Shown in pieces: positions 1 through 7,013 of a DNA stretch of 64,000 nucleotides. A program made the position numbers and the translations under genes. Below the pieces are notes generated by a model, which saw nothing but the letters and a program-made list of their open reading frames with translations, was not told the origin of the DNA and made no database searches. The stretch's first letter is position 1. The number at the start of each line of letters is the position of its first letter. The stretch is taken from NCBI GenBank assembly GCA_965214485.1, contig CBDCBW010000012.1:62001-126000 (forward strand). The letters run 5' to 3'. The DNA comes from JANQRZ01 sp965214485 (GTDB lineage: Bacteria; Bacteroidota; Rhodothermia; Rhodothermales; JANQRZ01).

Positions 1-1140
1 CAGGCCCTCGACCGGGTTGAACTTGGTCCGCACCTTCATCTCGCGGGCGTCCTGGCCGGGGGAGATGAAGGTCCGCCCGACGTAGTGGTTGCGGATCAGC
101 CCGATCTCGTAGCGCACGTCGTAGCCCAGCTTCTGGCACTCGGTGACGTAGCCCAGCGTGGCCGTGTTCGAGGAGTCCGGGACGGCGATCACGATGGGCC
201 GCTTCTCGCCCTCGCGCGGCTTCGGCGGCGGGGCGTCGTGCGCGAGCGCCTTGCCGATCCTGCGGCGGACCTTGTCGACCATCGCGCCGAAGATCTTGGA
301 GTCGGGCCGCGAGAAGTAGACGTACTCGAAGACGCACTGGCTGACGCCGTGGTTGCGCGGGATGCAGACCCCGCCGAAGCCCTCGCGCCCGAGGGCCCCG
401 CCGGTGCGCTCGACGCGCTCGATGCCCGCGCGGTCGATCACGAGGATTTCGCCGGGGGCCACGTCGCGGACGTACGTCGCGCCGATGATGTCGAAGGCGC
501 AGGTCTCGGATGCCACGCAGTAGGCCACGCCGCCGTCGTGCTCGAGCCGCCCGAGGGCGAGCGGGCGGAAGCCGTTCGGGTCGCGCACGGCGATGAGGGC
601 GTCGTCGGTGAGCAGGGCGAGCGAGAACGCGCCCTCGCACCGGTGGAGCGCGTCGATGATGCGGGCAATCGGCCCGGCCTCGCGGCTCTGGGCGACGAGG
701 TGGAGGATCAGCTCGGAGTCCGAGGACGAGTTGAAGAGCGTGCCCTTCGCCACGAGCTCGTCGCGGATCGAGCGGCCGTTCGAGAGGTTGCCGTTGTGGG
801 CGAGCGCGAGGTTGCCCTCCTGGTAGTGGACGACGAACGGCTGGATGTTGGCCGGGTTGTCGGTCGCCCCGCTCGTCGAGTAGCGCGTGTGCCCGATCGC
901 GGCCTCGCCGAGGAGCTTGGTCTCGAACAGGCCGGGCTCGCCGAAGACGTCGAGGACGAGGCCGAAGTCGCGGTGGGTCGGCATCACGTCGCGGTCCCTC
1001 GCCTCGTCGTGGGTCGCGGTGACGATGCCGGCGGACTCCTGCCCCCGGTGCTGGAGCGCGTGCAGGCCGAAGTACGTCAGCCGCGCCGCCTCGGGGTGGT
1101 TGAAGATGCCGACGATCCCGCAGTGGTCCCGGACGCTCAT
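1..1140 (-). CDS. purF: Amidophosphoribosyltransferase PurF (3' end cut by window edge)
   Basis: First committed enzyme of de novo purine synthesis: it transfers glutamine-derived ammonia to PRPP to give phosphoribosylamine in the cytosol. Translation of the minus strand from the ATG at 1138-1140 starts MSVRDHCGIVGIFNHPEAAR, so the nucleophilic Cys of the N-terminal glutamine amidotransferase domain is residue 7. Family PurF proteins normally begin directly before this Cys after propeptide removal, so the six extra residues may be a short leader. The glutaminase motifs HRGQESAG, GHTRYST and HNGNL follow. A PRPP-binding stretch, VAVPDSSNTATLGY, and the NHYVGRTFI segment lie near the edge. All 380 visible codons are open and the C-terminal part lies outside the window. 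Other purine genes (purK, purE) are 40 kb away, so this is not a compact pur operon. Confidence 0.95.
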   Translation of the reverse strand, partial: MSVRDHCGIVGIFNHPEAARLTYFGLHALQHRGQESAGIVTATHDEARDRDVMPTHRDFGLVLDVFGEPGLFETKLLGEAAIGHTRYSTSGATDNPANIQPFVVHYQEGNLALAHNGNLSNGRSIRDELVAKGTLFNSSSDSELILHLVAQSREAGPIARIIDALHRCEGAFSLALLTDDALIAVRDPNGFRPLALGRLEHDGGVAYCVASETCAFDIIGATYVRDVAPGEILVIDRAGIERVERTGGALGREGFGGVCIPRNHGVSQCVFEYVYFSRPDSKIFGAMVDKVRRRIGKALAHDAPPPKPREGEKRPIVIAVPDSSNTATLGYVTECQKLGYDVRYEIGLIRNHYVGRTFISPGQDAREMKVRTKFNPVEGL

Positions 1141-1240
1141 GCCAGCGAAGCAGTCTGAAAAAACAGTCTGAAAGAGGAGGCTAGGCGGCGTGAACCCGGC
1201 CCCGGCCCGGAGGTTCGAGCTCGCCGTATGAATTCCCGTG

Positions 1241-1391
1241 GGACCCCCGCCGCGCTCGCGGTCCCTCGCTTCGAGACGAGCTCCTCCACTCACTCCCGGC
1301 AACGCGCGGCTGTCCCCCTCGTTGAGGCGGGCCCCCTCGTTGAGAGGGAGAGCTTTTCGAGGCAGCCGTGGGCGCGAGAAAATCGGGGGGT
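1241..1391. repeat. Palindromic intergenic element, family C copy 1
   Basis: The gap between purF and the next gene (1141-1396) holds a diverged copy of a long palindromic element. Its left edge is a GGACCCCC tract, the middle contains GTCCCCCTCG followed by a second CCCCCTCG, and the right edge is a GGGGGGT tract. Related copies are at 18271-18550, 20574-20690 and 47286-47401. The middle arm is partly duplicated here (CCCCCTCGTTGAG occurs twice). No coding function is seen in the gap. Confidence 0.55.
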
Positions 1392-1396
1392 ACGGG

Positions 1397-1870
1397 TCAC
1401 AGCAGGACCAGCCCGACGGCAAGGGCCACCCCGACGGCGTCCGCCACCAAGTCGCGGCGGCTGAAGAGCGGGCTGACGGGGCGGCGGCTGTCGGCGACCT
1501 CTTTGGCGAGGCCGAGCGAAAACGCCGCGCCGGCAGCAAGCGGCAGGGCGGTGCCCTCGCCGGTGCCGAGCTTGGCGGTGAGGACGTACTGTGCGCTCAG
1601 CGTGAGCAGGAAGCTCCCCGCCGCGTGCAGCGCCTTGTCGCGCCCGAGCCACGGATCGGCCAACGTAGTGTCGAGTGGCAGCGCATGGGGCTCGCTCTGC
1701 GCCAGGCCGGAGCCGGGCACCCCTTCGCCATGCAGCACCGCCGACCGCAGCGCGACCGGCGACTGCGCGACCGGCGACTGCGCCGCGACCGGCACCGCGA
1801 CTGCGAGCAGCATCAGCGCGAGGACGGCCCTCCCCGCCCCCCGGCCCTCGACCCTCCGCCCCCGACTCAC
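1397..1870 (-). CDS. Small secreted YfiM/VanZ-like envelope protein
   Basis: A 157-residue protein with an N-terminal signal sequence (hydrophobic run ALMLLAVAVPVAAQ). The C-terminal half carries DKALHAAGSFLLT, GLAKEVADS and SRRDLVADAVG, the pattern of the YfiM/DUF2279-type putative lipoproteins, in which conserved D, H, K, E and D residues line small membrane helices. I chose the GTG at 1868-1870 because it overlaps the stop of the upstream gene (GTGA), the hallmark of translational coupling; the open frame runs further upstream but reads through the neighbour in the wrong frame. It is the third gene of the operon 3884 to 1397, after the NSS transporter and a small membrane protein. A tandem QSPVAQSPVA follows the signal peptide. 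Precise function is unknown. Confidence 0.7.
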   Translation of the reverse strand: MSRGRRVEGRGAGRAVLALMLLAVAVPVAAQSPVAQSPVALRSAVLHGEGVPGSGLAQSEPHALPLDTTLADPWLGRDKALHAAGSFLLTLSAQYVLTAKLGTGEGTALPLAAGAAFSLGLAKEVADSRRPVSPLFSRRDLVADAVGVALAVGLVLL

Positions 1871-2304
1871 GTATCCGGCAGGTCTTCCGGGTCGAGCCGG
1901 GGCGTGCCGTCGGAGAACAGCTTCGCCATCGCCCAGCTCGCGCCGCCGAACAGGATCAGCCCGGCGAGGATGAGCACGGCGATGCCGGCGAGCGGCGTCT
2001 CGGCGAAGCGCACCGACACGTTCTCGCTCGCGCCGCTCGGCAGCCCGATCCGCACGACGCCGGCGCGCTCCGGCGTCCACCGCATCGACTGCGCCTCGCC
2101 GAGGCGGACCGTGTCCGGGTGGGCGACCGCGCTGTTCGGGCGGTACGTCACGAAGACCGTGTCCACCGGTACGTCGAACCGCAGCGTCGTCGGCACACCG
2201 ACGACCGGTGGCTCGGGCGCGAGCGTAATCGTCTGCGCCGCGAGCGGCAGCACCGAAAGCACGAAGAGGGCCAGGAGGGCCGAGGTTCGTAGGAGAGCAC
2301 GCAT
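1867..2304 (-). CDS. Membrane-anchored protein with extracytoplasmic beta domain
   Basis: A 145-residue protein. Residues 1-24 (MRALLRTSALLALFVLSVLP onward) form a clear signal peptide ending in LAAQ. A beta-rich extracytoplasmic segment of about 75 residues follows, with an Ig-like look (PPVVGVPTTLRF...VRIGLPSG). Near residues 105-130 there is one transmembrane helix (GIAVLILAGLILFGGASWAM), then a short charged tail. The ATG at 2302-2304 overlaps the TGA of the NSS transporter (ATGA), and its own stop overlaps the GTG of the next gene, so the three are almost certainly co-transcribed and coupled. I do not recognise the family; an accessory role for the transporter is an inference from context only. 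Confidence 0.75.
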   Translation of the reverse strand: MRALLRTSALLALFVLSVLPLAAQTITLAPEPPVVGVPTTLRFDVPVDTVFVTYRPNSAVAHPDTVRLGEAQSMRWTPERAGVVRIGLPSGASENVSVRFAETPLAGIAVLILAGLILFGGASWAMAKLFSDGTPRLDPEDLPDT

Positions 2305-3884
2305 CAGACAGCAGGGGGCTGAGGAGGCGCAGCCTCCGTGGGACGGCCGAAGGTGAGGTACGCCGCCAGGCCCAGCGACGCGGCGAGCCACACCACCGGA
2401 ATCACCGTCGGCAGCCACTCGAAGCCATTGAGCTCGTAGAGCGAGCCGTAGAGCCCGCCCGTCAGGTCCTCGATCAGCGTCCCGACGAGCACGTAGCCGA
2501 GGACCGCCGGAATGACGAGCTTGATGAGCCAGTTGAACCACGGCCCGAGGTGGAACTTCGAGTGGCGGTTCGCGGCCTGCCGGAGCTTGTCCGCGCCGAG
2601 CACCCAGCCGATCAGGAGGCACTGCATGAAGCCCGAGAAGATCAGCGCGTAGCGGAACGCCCAGTGGTCGAGGATGTCGAGCAGGTTGAGGCCCAGCGTG
2701 CCGTTGCCCGTCAGGTCCGGGTCGATGACCGTCGGCAGCGCGAACGCCAGCGAGCCCAGGATGCCGGGGACGAGCACGGTGGCGAGCGCCGCCCGGCGCG
2801 AGACCCCGAGCTTGTCGATCAGCGGAGCCGCGAAGCCCTCGACGAGCGAGACCGCGCTCGTCAGCCCGGCGATGACGAGCAGGAAGAAGAACAGCGCGCC
2901 GAAGGCCTTCACTCCGAACGGGAACGCCGCGATCCCCTGCGGGATGACGAAGAACGACAGCGAGAGCGTGCTCCCGGCGGGGTTGAGCGCGAAGACGAAC
3001 AGCATCGCGAAGATCGCCACCCCCGCGATGTACTCGAAGCCGCAGTTGAGGAAGGAGACGAGGAGCGAGTTGTTGACGTTGTCGGCGTCCTTCGGGAGGT
3101 AGCTCGCATAGGCCGTCATCGTCCCCAGGCCCAGCGAGAGCGAGAAGAACATCTGCGCAAACGCCCCCTGCCAGACGTTGATGTTGCTGATGCCCTCGAG
3201 GTTCGGGGTGAAGAGGTAGAGCACGCCGTCGGTCCCGCCGTCGAGCGTGAGGCCGCGCACGATCAGCACGATCATGAAGACCCACATCAGCGGGACGAAG
3301 ACCCGCACCGCCGACTCGATCGTGCTCGTGCCGCGCCACAGGATCAGGATCGTCAGCGCCCAGATCGTCGCGACCGCCAGCATCGGCTTCCACGTCGAGA
3401 TCAGCCCGAAGAAGTAGGCCGTCGCGCTCGGCCCGCTCGAGGGCTCGGCGAACGGGGTGAACGGAGCCACCGCCGGGTCGGTCAGCAGGCCGCCGAGCGC
3501 GCCGACCATCATCGAGAGCGCCCAGCCGAGGATCGTGATGTAGTACATCGTGATGAAGAGCGCGCTCGCCGCCGTGAACCACCCGAGGAACTCGCCCTTC
3601 TTCCCGACCAGCCGGTTCAGCGCGAGCGGGAACGACTGCCCGGTCATCGTCCCGAGCGAGAACTCCATGATCATCACCGGAATCCCGATCACGAAGAGCG
3701 CCACGAAGTACGGCAGGTAGAACGCGCCCCCGCCGTACTGATAAGCGTTCGAGGCGAAGAACACGATGTTGCCCAGGCCGATCGCCGACCCGCTCGCGGC
3801 GAGGATGAATCCGAGCTTGGACTTCCACGCCCCGCGCTCTGCGTCAGCAGCTTCGGGGGCGACCTGCGGTGAACCGTTGGACAC
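2304..3884 (-). CDS. Neurotransmitter:sodium symporter (NSS/SNF) family transporter
   Basis: A 526-residue inner-membrane transporter with about 11-12 transmembrane helices, typical length for the LeuT-fold NSS family, which couples Na+ influx to uptake of amino acids or amines. TM1 contains AASGSAIGLGNI followed by YGGGAFYLPYF, matching the family's unwound Na+/substrate-binding helix. The usual WRFPY after GLGN is replaced by VFFAS, so the extracellular gate Arg is not conserved. TM6-8 region stretches such as FFSLSLGLGTMTAYASYLP and SFLNCGFEYIAGVAIFA fit the family. Substrate cannot be predicted. It is the first gene of an overlapping three-gene operon. The start chosen gives a short hydrophilic N-terminus. 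Confidence 0.92.
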   Translation of the reverse strand: MSNGSPQVAPEAADAERGAWKSKLGFILAASGSAIGLGNIVFFASNAYQYGGGAFYLPYFVALFVIGIPVMIMEFSLGTMTGQSFPLALNRLVGKKGEFLGWFTAASALFITMYYITILGWALSMMVGALGGLLTDPAVAPFTPFAEPSSGPSATAYFFGLISTWKPMLAVATIWALTILILWRGTSTIESAVRVFVPLMWVFMIVLIVRGLTLDGGTDGVLYLFTPNLEGISNINVWQGAFAQMFFSLSLGLGTMTAYASYLPKDADNVNNSLLVSFLNCGFEYIAGVAIFAMLFVFALNPAGSTLSLSFFVIPQGIAAFPFGVKAFGALFFFLLVIAGLTSAVSLVEGFAAPLIDKLGVSRRAALATVLVPGILGSLAFALPTVIDPDLTGNGTLGLNLLDILDHWAFRYALIFSGFMQCLLIGWVLGADKLRQAANRHSKFHLGPWFNWLIKLVIPAVLGYVLVGTLIEDLTGGLYGSLYELNGFEWLPTVIPVVWLAASLGLAAYLTFGRPTEAAPPQPPAV

Positions 3885-3983
3885 GTCGTCGGTGCTTCAT
3901 GAAGGGGGCGCGAACGGGGCGCAAGCTACGGCAAAGCAGGCGAAGCGGGGAAAGGAAGATGCCAGTCCCTGCTCTGACGATGC

Positions 3984-4016
3984 CTACCCAGTCTCCAGCG
4001 CGGCAGCACGGGCGCG
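3984..4016. repeat. Left flanking direct repeat of low-GC island (attachment-site-like)
   Basis: Positions 3991-4016 are identical over 26 bp to 6988-7013, and the seven bases before the block also match in part (offset 2997 bp). Read on the minus strand it encodes RARAAALETG and a stop, almost the same end as the GAF-domain protein at 6981-9368 (RARAAALETR, stop). It looks like the displaced original 3' end of that gene. Confidence 0.75.
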
Positions 4017-4145
4017 TTCAGAGTTCAGCAGCTGTCGGGAGGTACGGTGAGAAACGGCACCACTGTCATAAACGAGCAACGAAACGCCGCCATCCTCTAG
4101 ACGGACGACGGCGATTACTATAAGCGGAGATCATGAAGAGAGGAA

Positions 4146-4772
4146 TCAGAATTCTATTCCTATGCTGAATGGCAACCCGCCACCATATCCACCACCGTAG
4201 ACCAATATGGATCGAGCCTCTAGAATGAGATCTATATTGCCAGTTGCGAACCGAAAACCGATACCACTGCCGTAACCGACTCCAGGGCGAATCTCTGTTG
4301 GACTGGCATCCTCAGTTAGTGGTCTGCGAGAATCGAAGCTACGGATATAGAAACCTGCCGTAATTGGAAGGAAGTAGAACTGTACAGGCCAGCCCTCTGG
4401 TGTGACATCCCAGCGGCTAACGAAACCAATCCCTAGCAGCCAAAAGGGCGACGCCTGGCGGGTACATAAACCAGATAGGGGATCGAGGCAACCGTCGAGT
4501 GCTCTTCCGCCATCTCCGTATTGGAAGAATGCTTCGGCTGAAACATCCAGTTTAGTCATTCGAGGCAAGAGCCACCTGATAACGGATGGTAGATGCGTTG
4601 AGTCGAGACGGATAACACGATGACGTAGATTCACATGGTAAGCAGGGTTAAGTCTACCTTCGTAGCCTATCCCCCCATATCCTGCCAAAACCTGTATATT
4701 ATATGTTTGTCCAAAGGCAGAGGATGTCGCGAAGGTACAGAGTGCAGCGCATAGTAGAAAGCCCTTAAGCAT
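4146..4772 (-). CDS. Secreted hypothetical protein, probable outer-membrane beta-barrel
   Basis: A 208-residue protein from the ATG at 4770-4772, which begins with a good signal peptide (MLKGFLLCAALCTFATSSAF, then GQ). The mature part is rich in Gly and aromatic residues in alternating beta-strand patterns (YNIQVLAGYGGIGYEG, VQFYFLPITAGFYIRSF, GGYGGGLPFSIGIEF) and ends in Phe. That fits a small outer-membrane barrel. A longer form starting at a TTG (4833-4835) has a GAGGT-like ribosome site seven bases upstream and cannot be excluded, but it would bury the signal peptide. Base composition is far lower in GC than the flanking genes, in line with the island. No family recognised. Confidence 0.6.
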   Translation of the reverse strand: MLKGFLLCAALCTFATSSAFGQTYNIQVLAGYGGIGYEGRLNPAYHVNLRHRVIRLDSTHLPSVIRWLLPRMTKLDVSAEAFFQYGDGGRALDGCLDPLSGLCTRQASPFWLLGIGFVSRWDVTPEGWPVQFYFLPITAGFYIRSFDSRRPLTEDASPTEIRPGVGYGSGIGFRFATGNIDLILEARSILVYGGGYGGGLPFSIGIEF

Positions 4773-4876
4773 CGCATCTCGATCTGCAATTGTCTGCATA
4801 CGCAGACCACTACATATGCCTAGGATTGCTCTCAATTTAAGTACCTCAAATCGAACACGGGCAAATCCACTCTCTG

Positions 4877-5278
4877 CTAATTGCCTCTACGAAGCACTAC
4901 GGAAATCGGTCCCGTTTCGGTGCTAAGCATACTACCGCTCAAAGTCCAGATTGCGTCCCGCACGAAGGTGTCCTCATTGTGATCAAAAGTCACTCGATCC
5001 CCAGAAATACTATAAGTCCCTGAGAAAGTAAGATCGTCTCCTTCTAGTTCTTCTGGAACGAATATTCTTCCAGACGCTGCCCCCTCTTCCGAGAGTGTCA
5101 TGGTAATAAAGCCACCTGCGGCTAGGACATCGACAGGGCCATTCCCCATCGTGAGCGTGAACTCGGTGGTCTCATACATTCCTGCCACTGGAGAATCAAC
5201 GCCAGAGTCAGAATCGCATCCTCCAAGAACACAAACGAAGAGGATTGCTGCTATCCAGATGCTTCCTAATATTCGCAT
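4877..5278 (-). CDS. Small lipoprotein with lipocalin-like beta domain
   Basis: A 133-residue protein whose N-terminus MRILGSIWIAAILFVCVLGG ends in a lipobox with Cys21, so it is probably lipid-anchored. The mature part has alternating strands with turns (GMYETTEFTLTMGNG, GGFITMTLSEEGAASGRIFV, TYSISGDRVTFDHNED, IWTLSGSMLSTE) that look like the repeated-strand pattern of lipocalin-like or DUF-type periplasmic beta domains. It lies in the low-GC island, 100 bp downstream of the larger lipoprotein gene at 5327-6730 and in the same direction. Function unknown. Confidence 0.65.
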   Translation of the reverse strand: MRILGSIWIAAILFVCVLGGCDSDSGVDSPVAGMYETTEFTLTMGNGPVDVLAAGGFITMTLSEEGAASGRIFVPEELEGDDLTFSGTYSISGDRVTFDHNEDTFVRDAIWTLSGSMLSTETGPISVVLRRGN

Positions 5279-5326
5279 GGTGTGTAGTTGTGCAGATCGC
5301 CCTGAAAGAAATTTGCTAATCCAATA

Positions 5327-6730
5327 TTAGTCATATTGGATTAGCCTTACACCGCCATTAAGCTGTTGATCCTCTTTGTATAGATAATGCGTCCACGAGG
5401 GGCTATTTTCCGTGAAGGTAGCAATCCCTACTAGATCATCATTCGTAGCCAACAGGTTCAGACCCCTGTCGATTAGCACATATCCTATCCCAAGCCCAAC
5501 AGCAAGCCCTACATAGTCATTGTTATAAATATTTGGAGCGTCGTCAACTATAAGCCCGCCGAATATGGCCAAACCAGCTAAAGCGAAGTCAACAAACTCG
5601 CTCTGTAAATCGAGCGCCGTTACCAACTCACAAGGTTTGTCATCATCTTCCCAAAGAACGACTGTAAGTGCACGCGGCGTGACATCAGGATTGTCTGGAT
5701 CAACAGGAAAGTCCTCCAACTGATCTTGTGACAGGATCATGACTCTGCCCCACCAACTTGTGTCATTCTGATCAAATCGGCGGCTATAGGGCACACTATT
5801 GTACTGCCCGGCTTGGCAAACAGATGTATACTCAGTGTCTGGCAAATAATTGTTAATGTTACTCTGGCTGAAACCCTCAATTACATGTACCTCAATCTCC
5901 GGATCACCTCTAATCCAGCTTTCCTGGACATCGTATGGTTGAGAGAGTGTGAGATAGAGGCCCGGGGGAGGGTTGGTGCCTCCATTGTTGCCGCCGCCGG
6001 TGCTGCCACCACCGGTATTACCACCGCCCTCCCCACAATCCGCCTCTAAGTCACATTCTGGCATAGCTATGGATCCTTCACCGATCCCAGTTGGGACGTA
6101 GGTTCCAATAGTTCCGTTTTCGTCGTTTTCGTTCTCAAAACCCACTTCGTCTAGTTCCTCAGCGAAGTTAGTTTCCATTGGCACCAGAGCTAATGTAGTG
6201 GTTTGTGGTGCAACCTCTGGGTCGAGCGTTACTGAATGTCCACTCAAATCGTATCCTACAGGCGTGTCATCGTCCTCCGTTACCCATGCGACGATGATAT
6301 CTCCACCCCCTGCCCAAGTATTACGATGTTCATCTACGGGGATGTACAGTTCGAGTGGCCCTGCCTCATCGAGCAGGTCCTGCATCTCCTGTATGGTAAG
6401 ATTAGCTTGGTTAGCCATCAAGGTTAGCAACTGACTACCGGGACCTGTAGTGAGAATCTGCTGGAAGTGTAGTTTGTGTTCAACCGTATGGCGCGAGTTA
6501 CGCATCGCGGCTTTCGCTTGGCTCCGCACTGTGGGATTACCCAGAGACAGCGCAAGCGACCTCGCGATCACATCAATGGCATTGGGATCAGGGTTAACAG
6601 CAAGGCCACTATTACTTGACGGGCCTGTTGCTGCAATTTGCTGCCGGGACTCGGCAACGCCAGCTTGATCGCACGAGACGAGAGTAACAGTAAGAAGAGC
6701 GAAAATGGGGAGTAAAACTTGAAGTCTCAT
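5327..6730 (-). CDS. Large lipoprotein of unknown function with Gly/Asn-rich linker
   Basis: A 467-residue protein beginning MRLQVLLPIFALLTVTLVSC, with a lipobox Cys at residue 20. A mostly helical region of about 100 residues follows (ARSLALSLGNPTVRSQAKAA, LTIQEMQDLLDEAG), then a beta segment. Next comes a striking low-complexity linker of Gly, Asn, Ser and Thr (about residues 235-255). The C-terminal domain (from PPGLYLTLSQPYDV) contains two Cys and a hydrophobic glycine-rich stretch (VGLAVGLGIGYVLIDRGL). It is the first gene of the three-gene group in the low-GC island. I do not recognise the family with confidence. Confidence 0.65.
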   Translation of the reverse strand: MRLQVLLPIFALLTVTLVSCDQAGVAESRQQIAATGPSSNSGLAVNPDPNAIDVIARSLALSLGNPTVRSQAKAAMRNSRHTVEHKLHFQQILTTGPGSQLLTLMANQANLTIQEMQDLLDEAGPLELYIPVDEHRNTWAGGGDIIVAWVTEDDDTPVGYDLSGHSVTLDPEVAPQTTTLALVPMETNFAEELDEVGFENENDENGTIGTYVPTGIGEGSIAMPECDLEADCGEGGGNTGGGSTGGGNNGGTNPPPGLYLTLSQPYDVQESWIRGDPEIEVHVIEGFSQSNINNYLPDTEYTSVCQAGQYNSVPYSRRFDQNDTSWWGRVMILSQDQLEDFPVDPDNPDVTPRALTVVLWEDDDKPCELVTALDLQSEFVDFALAGLAIFGGLIVDDAPNIYNNDYVGLAVGLGIGYVLIDRGLNLLATNDDLVGIATFTENSPSWTHYLYKEDQQLNGGVRLIQYD

Positions 6731-6980
6731 TGGAGTAACAAGGTATGTTTGAGGCGACTGGTGCGCGAAAGAAACTCAGCACTTCGGAGATTTCTATAAG
6801 AATGATAAGGATTGAAGGCAAGGATACATATAAAGGTTGTGTAAAGATCGCTACTTGGGCAATACTTCATGCTATGTTAGGTTGGGTGTCATAAGAGGCA
6901 TTACGACAACCCGAAGGGAGCGCTGCGATTGACTTTTCTAGGTAAGGATTGGCACTCTAGTCGTGTTTGGCGGTAGTTCT

Positions 6981-7013
6981 CTATCTCGTCTCCAGCGCGG
7001 CAGCACGGGCGCG
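6981..7013. repeat. Right flanking direct repeat of low-GC island (in 3' end of GAF gene)
   Basis: The block 6988-7013 is identical to 3991-4016. It lies inside the last codons of the minus-strand gene 6981-9368 and includes the sequence just before its stop (CTA at 6981-6983 on the plus strand). This is the junction where the island meets the host gene. Confidence 0.75.

Larger units (their letters stand above)
3991..6987. mobile_element. Low-GC genomic island bounded by 26-bp direct repeats
   Basis: This stretch of about 3 kb is visibly much richer in A+T than the rest of the window and carries three minus-strand genes for exported proteins (4146-4772, 4877-5278, 5327-6730). It is bounded by identical 26-bp blocks at 3991-4016 and 6988-7013. 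The right block forms the last codons of the gene at 6981-9368, and the left block retains an in-frame stop. This is the geometry left by site-specific integration into the 3' end of a gene, with restoration of the reading frame. No integrase, transposase or terminal inverted repeat is visible, so the element would be a cargo remnant or one mobilised in trans. The 250-bp gap 6731-6980 holds no recognisable feature. Confidence 0.6.

Noticed and set aside
3885..6987. Integrase or recombination gene inside the low-GC island
   Set aside because: All frames longer than about 60 codons other than the three exported-protein genes are antisense or motif-free; no tyrosine or serine recombinase residues were found.
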